From Acidobacteriota bacterium (GTDB taxonomy: Bacteria > Acidobacteriota > Terriglobia > Terriglobales > Acidobacteriaceae): 5,839 nt of DNA. Within the stretch, counting starts at the first letter, position 1. Each line of letters begins with the position of its first letter. The notes beneath the pieces are model-generated. The model saw only the letters and a list, made by a program, of their open reading frames with translations, had not been told where the DNA came from and searched no databases. The stretch lies in the NCBI GenBank assembly GCA_021811745.1, contig JAJZNH010000670.1, positions 1 through 5,839 on the forward strand, written 5' to 3'. The translations under genes and the position numbers were made by a program. Positions 5,118 through 5,839 of the stretch are shown here, piece after piece.

Positions 5118-5399
5118 TTAAGCGGTACGACGCCGGCTTGAATCTGCGGCCCGCAGGGTGTCGTCGATCATCGCAAGACAGATGGGACAGATTTTTCTCA
5201 ACCACTGCTTTTCGACTCTGCTTTTGGCCTGCGCGTCCGAGGCGGCGACGACGCGCAGCAGGGCAATGGCCAGGTCTCTTTCGGAGCCGGGCTGGCGCGC
5301 TTCCAGCCGGAACATTTGACGGTAGACCTCATCCTTGAGGCGCTCGCCGCGGCTGCGGGGGGAAGGTGCGGTTGAGGACGCGGCTCTTTTTATAGTCAT
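5118..5399 (-). CDS. Small unknown protein (93 aa) with a CPIC motif
   Basis: I do not recognise this protein. The first 20 residues are Ser/Arg-rich and look unstructured. Residues 21-68 look helical and charged (GERLKDEVYRQMF, then ERDLAIALLRVV). WLRKICPICLAMIDDTLR follows with a single CxxC pair at Cys71 and Cys74, and the tail is Arg-rich. One CxxC is not enough for a zinc ribbon unless it dimerises, and a redox role is equally possible. The start is well supported: AAGGAG lies 10 nt upstream and the ATG overlaps the methyltransferase stop as ATGA, so translation is probably coupled. The same frame stays open upstream to 5666, but that part is only the shadow of the methyltransferase gene. 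There is no signal peptide or membrane segment, so it is probably cytoplasmic. Confidence 0.7.
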   Translation of the reverse strand: MTIKRAASSTAPSPRSRGERLKDEVYRQMFRLEARQPGSERDLAIALLRVVAASDAQAKSRVEKQWLRKICPICLAMIDDTLRAADSSRRRTA

Positions 5400-5839
5400 A
5401 GGCGCATCACTCCTTGAACCAGCCACGAGTACCGACCAACGAGTGTGTGAGCGCGCGGCTCGAGGCCGGCGGCGCGCAGATGGCCGATGGCGTGAGAAAA
5501 ATCGAGCCGGTGAGCCAGGGGCGGGCCATCCTCTTGCTCTACGTCGGGCCGCCAATCGAGGATGGCGATTCTGCCTTGAGGCTTGAGCACGCGCCGGGCC
5601 TCGCGCAGCGTAGCTGCACAATCGTCGAGCTCGTGCCAGACGTTGGCGAGGAAAAAGAGATCGCAAATGGACGGAGGCAGGCCAGTTCGATCCGCCTCCG
5701 CCTGGACCAGATCGACGTTGGCAAGCCCGGCGTGACGAAGCTTCTCTTTGAGCAGCACCAGCATCTCGGCTTGTGCATCCACGGCGTACACCTTGCCCTT
5801 TGGACCCACGGCGCGCGCCATGGGCAGCGTGAAGTATCC
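5396..5839 (-). CDS. Class I SAM-dependent methyltransferase, 5' end outside window
   Basis: The visible 147 residues are the C-terminal two-thirds or so of a Rossmann-fold methyltransferase of the UbiE/Methyltransf_11 type. The frame continues past the right edge. The window begins at GYFTLPMARAVGPKGKVYAVD. The glycine-rich SAM motif I would lie just upstream and only its final GYF region is seen. Asp21 of the visible part is the acidic residue after beta-2 that binds the ribose of SAM. CDLFFLANVWHELDD (59-73) is the beta-4 region, and VLKPQGRIAILDW (84-96) covers the run into beta-5. The product ends VMRL, and its TGA overlaps the next ATG by 4 bp. The fold is clear but the methylated substrate cannot be inferred, and the neighbouring genes give no pathway clue. 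Confidence 0.88.
   Translation of the reverse strand, partial: GYFTLPMARAVGPKGKVYAVDAQAEMLVLLKEKLRHAGLANVDLVQAEADRTGLPPSICDLFFLANVWHELDDCAATLREARRVLKPQGRIAILDWRPDVEQEDGPPLAHRLDFSHAIGHLRAAGLEPRAHTLVGRYSWLVQGVMRL
5410..5415 (-). promoter_or_regulatory. Ribosome-binding site of the 93-residue gene
   Basis: AAGGAG on the minus strand inside the end of the methyltransferase gene, with a 10-nt spacer to the ATG at 5399. It fixes the start of the small gene and supports translational coupling. Confidence 0.7.

Noticed and set aside
5400..5666. N-terminal extension of the 93-residue protein
   Set aside because: The extension is Arg-rich and out of frame inside the methyltransferase gene, while a strong ribosome-binding site and the ATGA overlap favour the start at 5399.

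Overview
The window looks like a stretch of a GC-rich, Gram-negative chromosome. Every gene I can support lies on the minus strand. A lipoprotein membrane-fusion protein paired with an RND permease, together with an ECF sigma factor fused to a zinc-finger domain, suggests a soil Acidobacteriota (Terriglobia-like) genome. That assignment is an inference from gene style, because no rRNA or other phylogenetic marker is present. No IS element, CRISPR array, tRNA or rRNA is recognisable.

Layout, read in the direction of transcription from the right edge leftward: (1) the 3' part of a class I SAM-dependent methyltransferase (5396-5839, 5' end outside the window) overlaps by ATGA (4 bp) with a 93-residue unknown protein carrying one CPIC motif (5118-5399). 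(2) A 136-bp gap holds a terminator-like hairpin and, nearer the next gene, a dyad around a near-consensus -10 box. (3) An ECF sigma factor of 305 residues has a C-terminal zinc-finger anti-sigma-type domain (4064-4981). (4) A two-cysteine OsmC-family protein follows (3599-4015). (5) A tandem-hairpin gap is followed by a small two-helix membrane protein of unknown function (3125-3496). (6) A gene-free stretch of 467 bp (2658-3124) is rich in inverted repeats. (7) A two-gene efflux operon closes the window: lipoprotein membrane-fusion protein (1371-2657), then an RND permease of which 457 residues are visible (1-1371). Its start codon overlaps the stop of the preceding gene (TAATG).

How the genes may work together: the adaptor and permease would form the inner-membrane and periplasmic parts of a tripartite efflux pump, with the outer-membrane channel not in the window. 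The sigma factor probably directs a small stress regulon, and its fused zinc-binding domain suggests self-contained sensing instead of a separate anti-sigma partner. The adjacent OsmC protein, a thiol peroxidase family, makes a redox or hydroperoxide stimulus a reasonable guess. No direct sequence evidence links the sigma factor to either OsmC or the pump.

The points most worth following up are the sigma/zinc-finger fusion beside OsmC, the dyad around the sigma gene's likely -10 box, the nested hairpin in the long pump leader, the Asp-Asn pair in place of Asp-Asp in the permease proton relay, and the two unrecognised small proteins.
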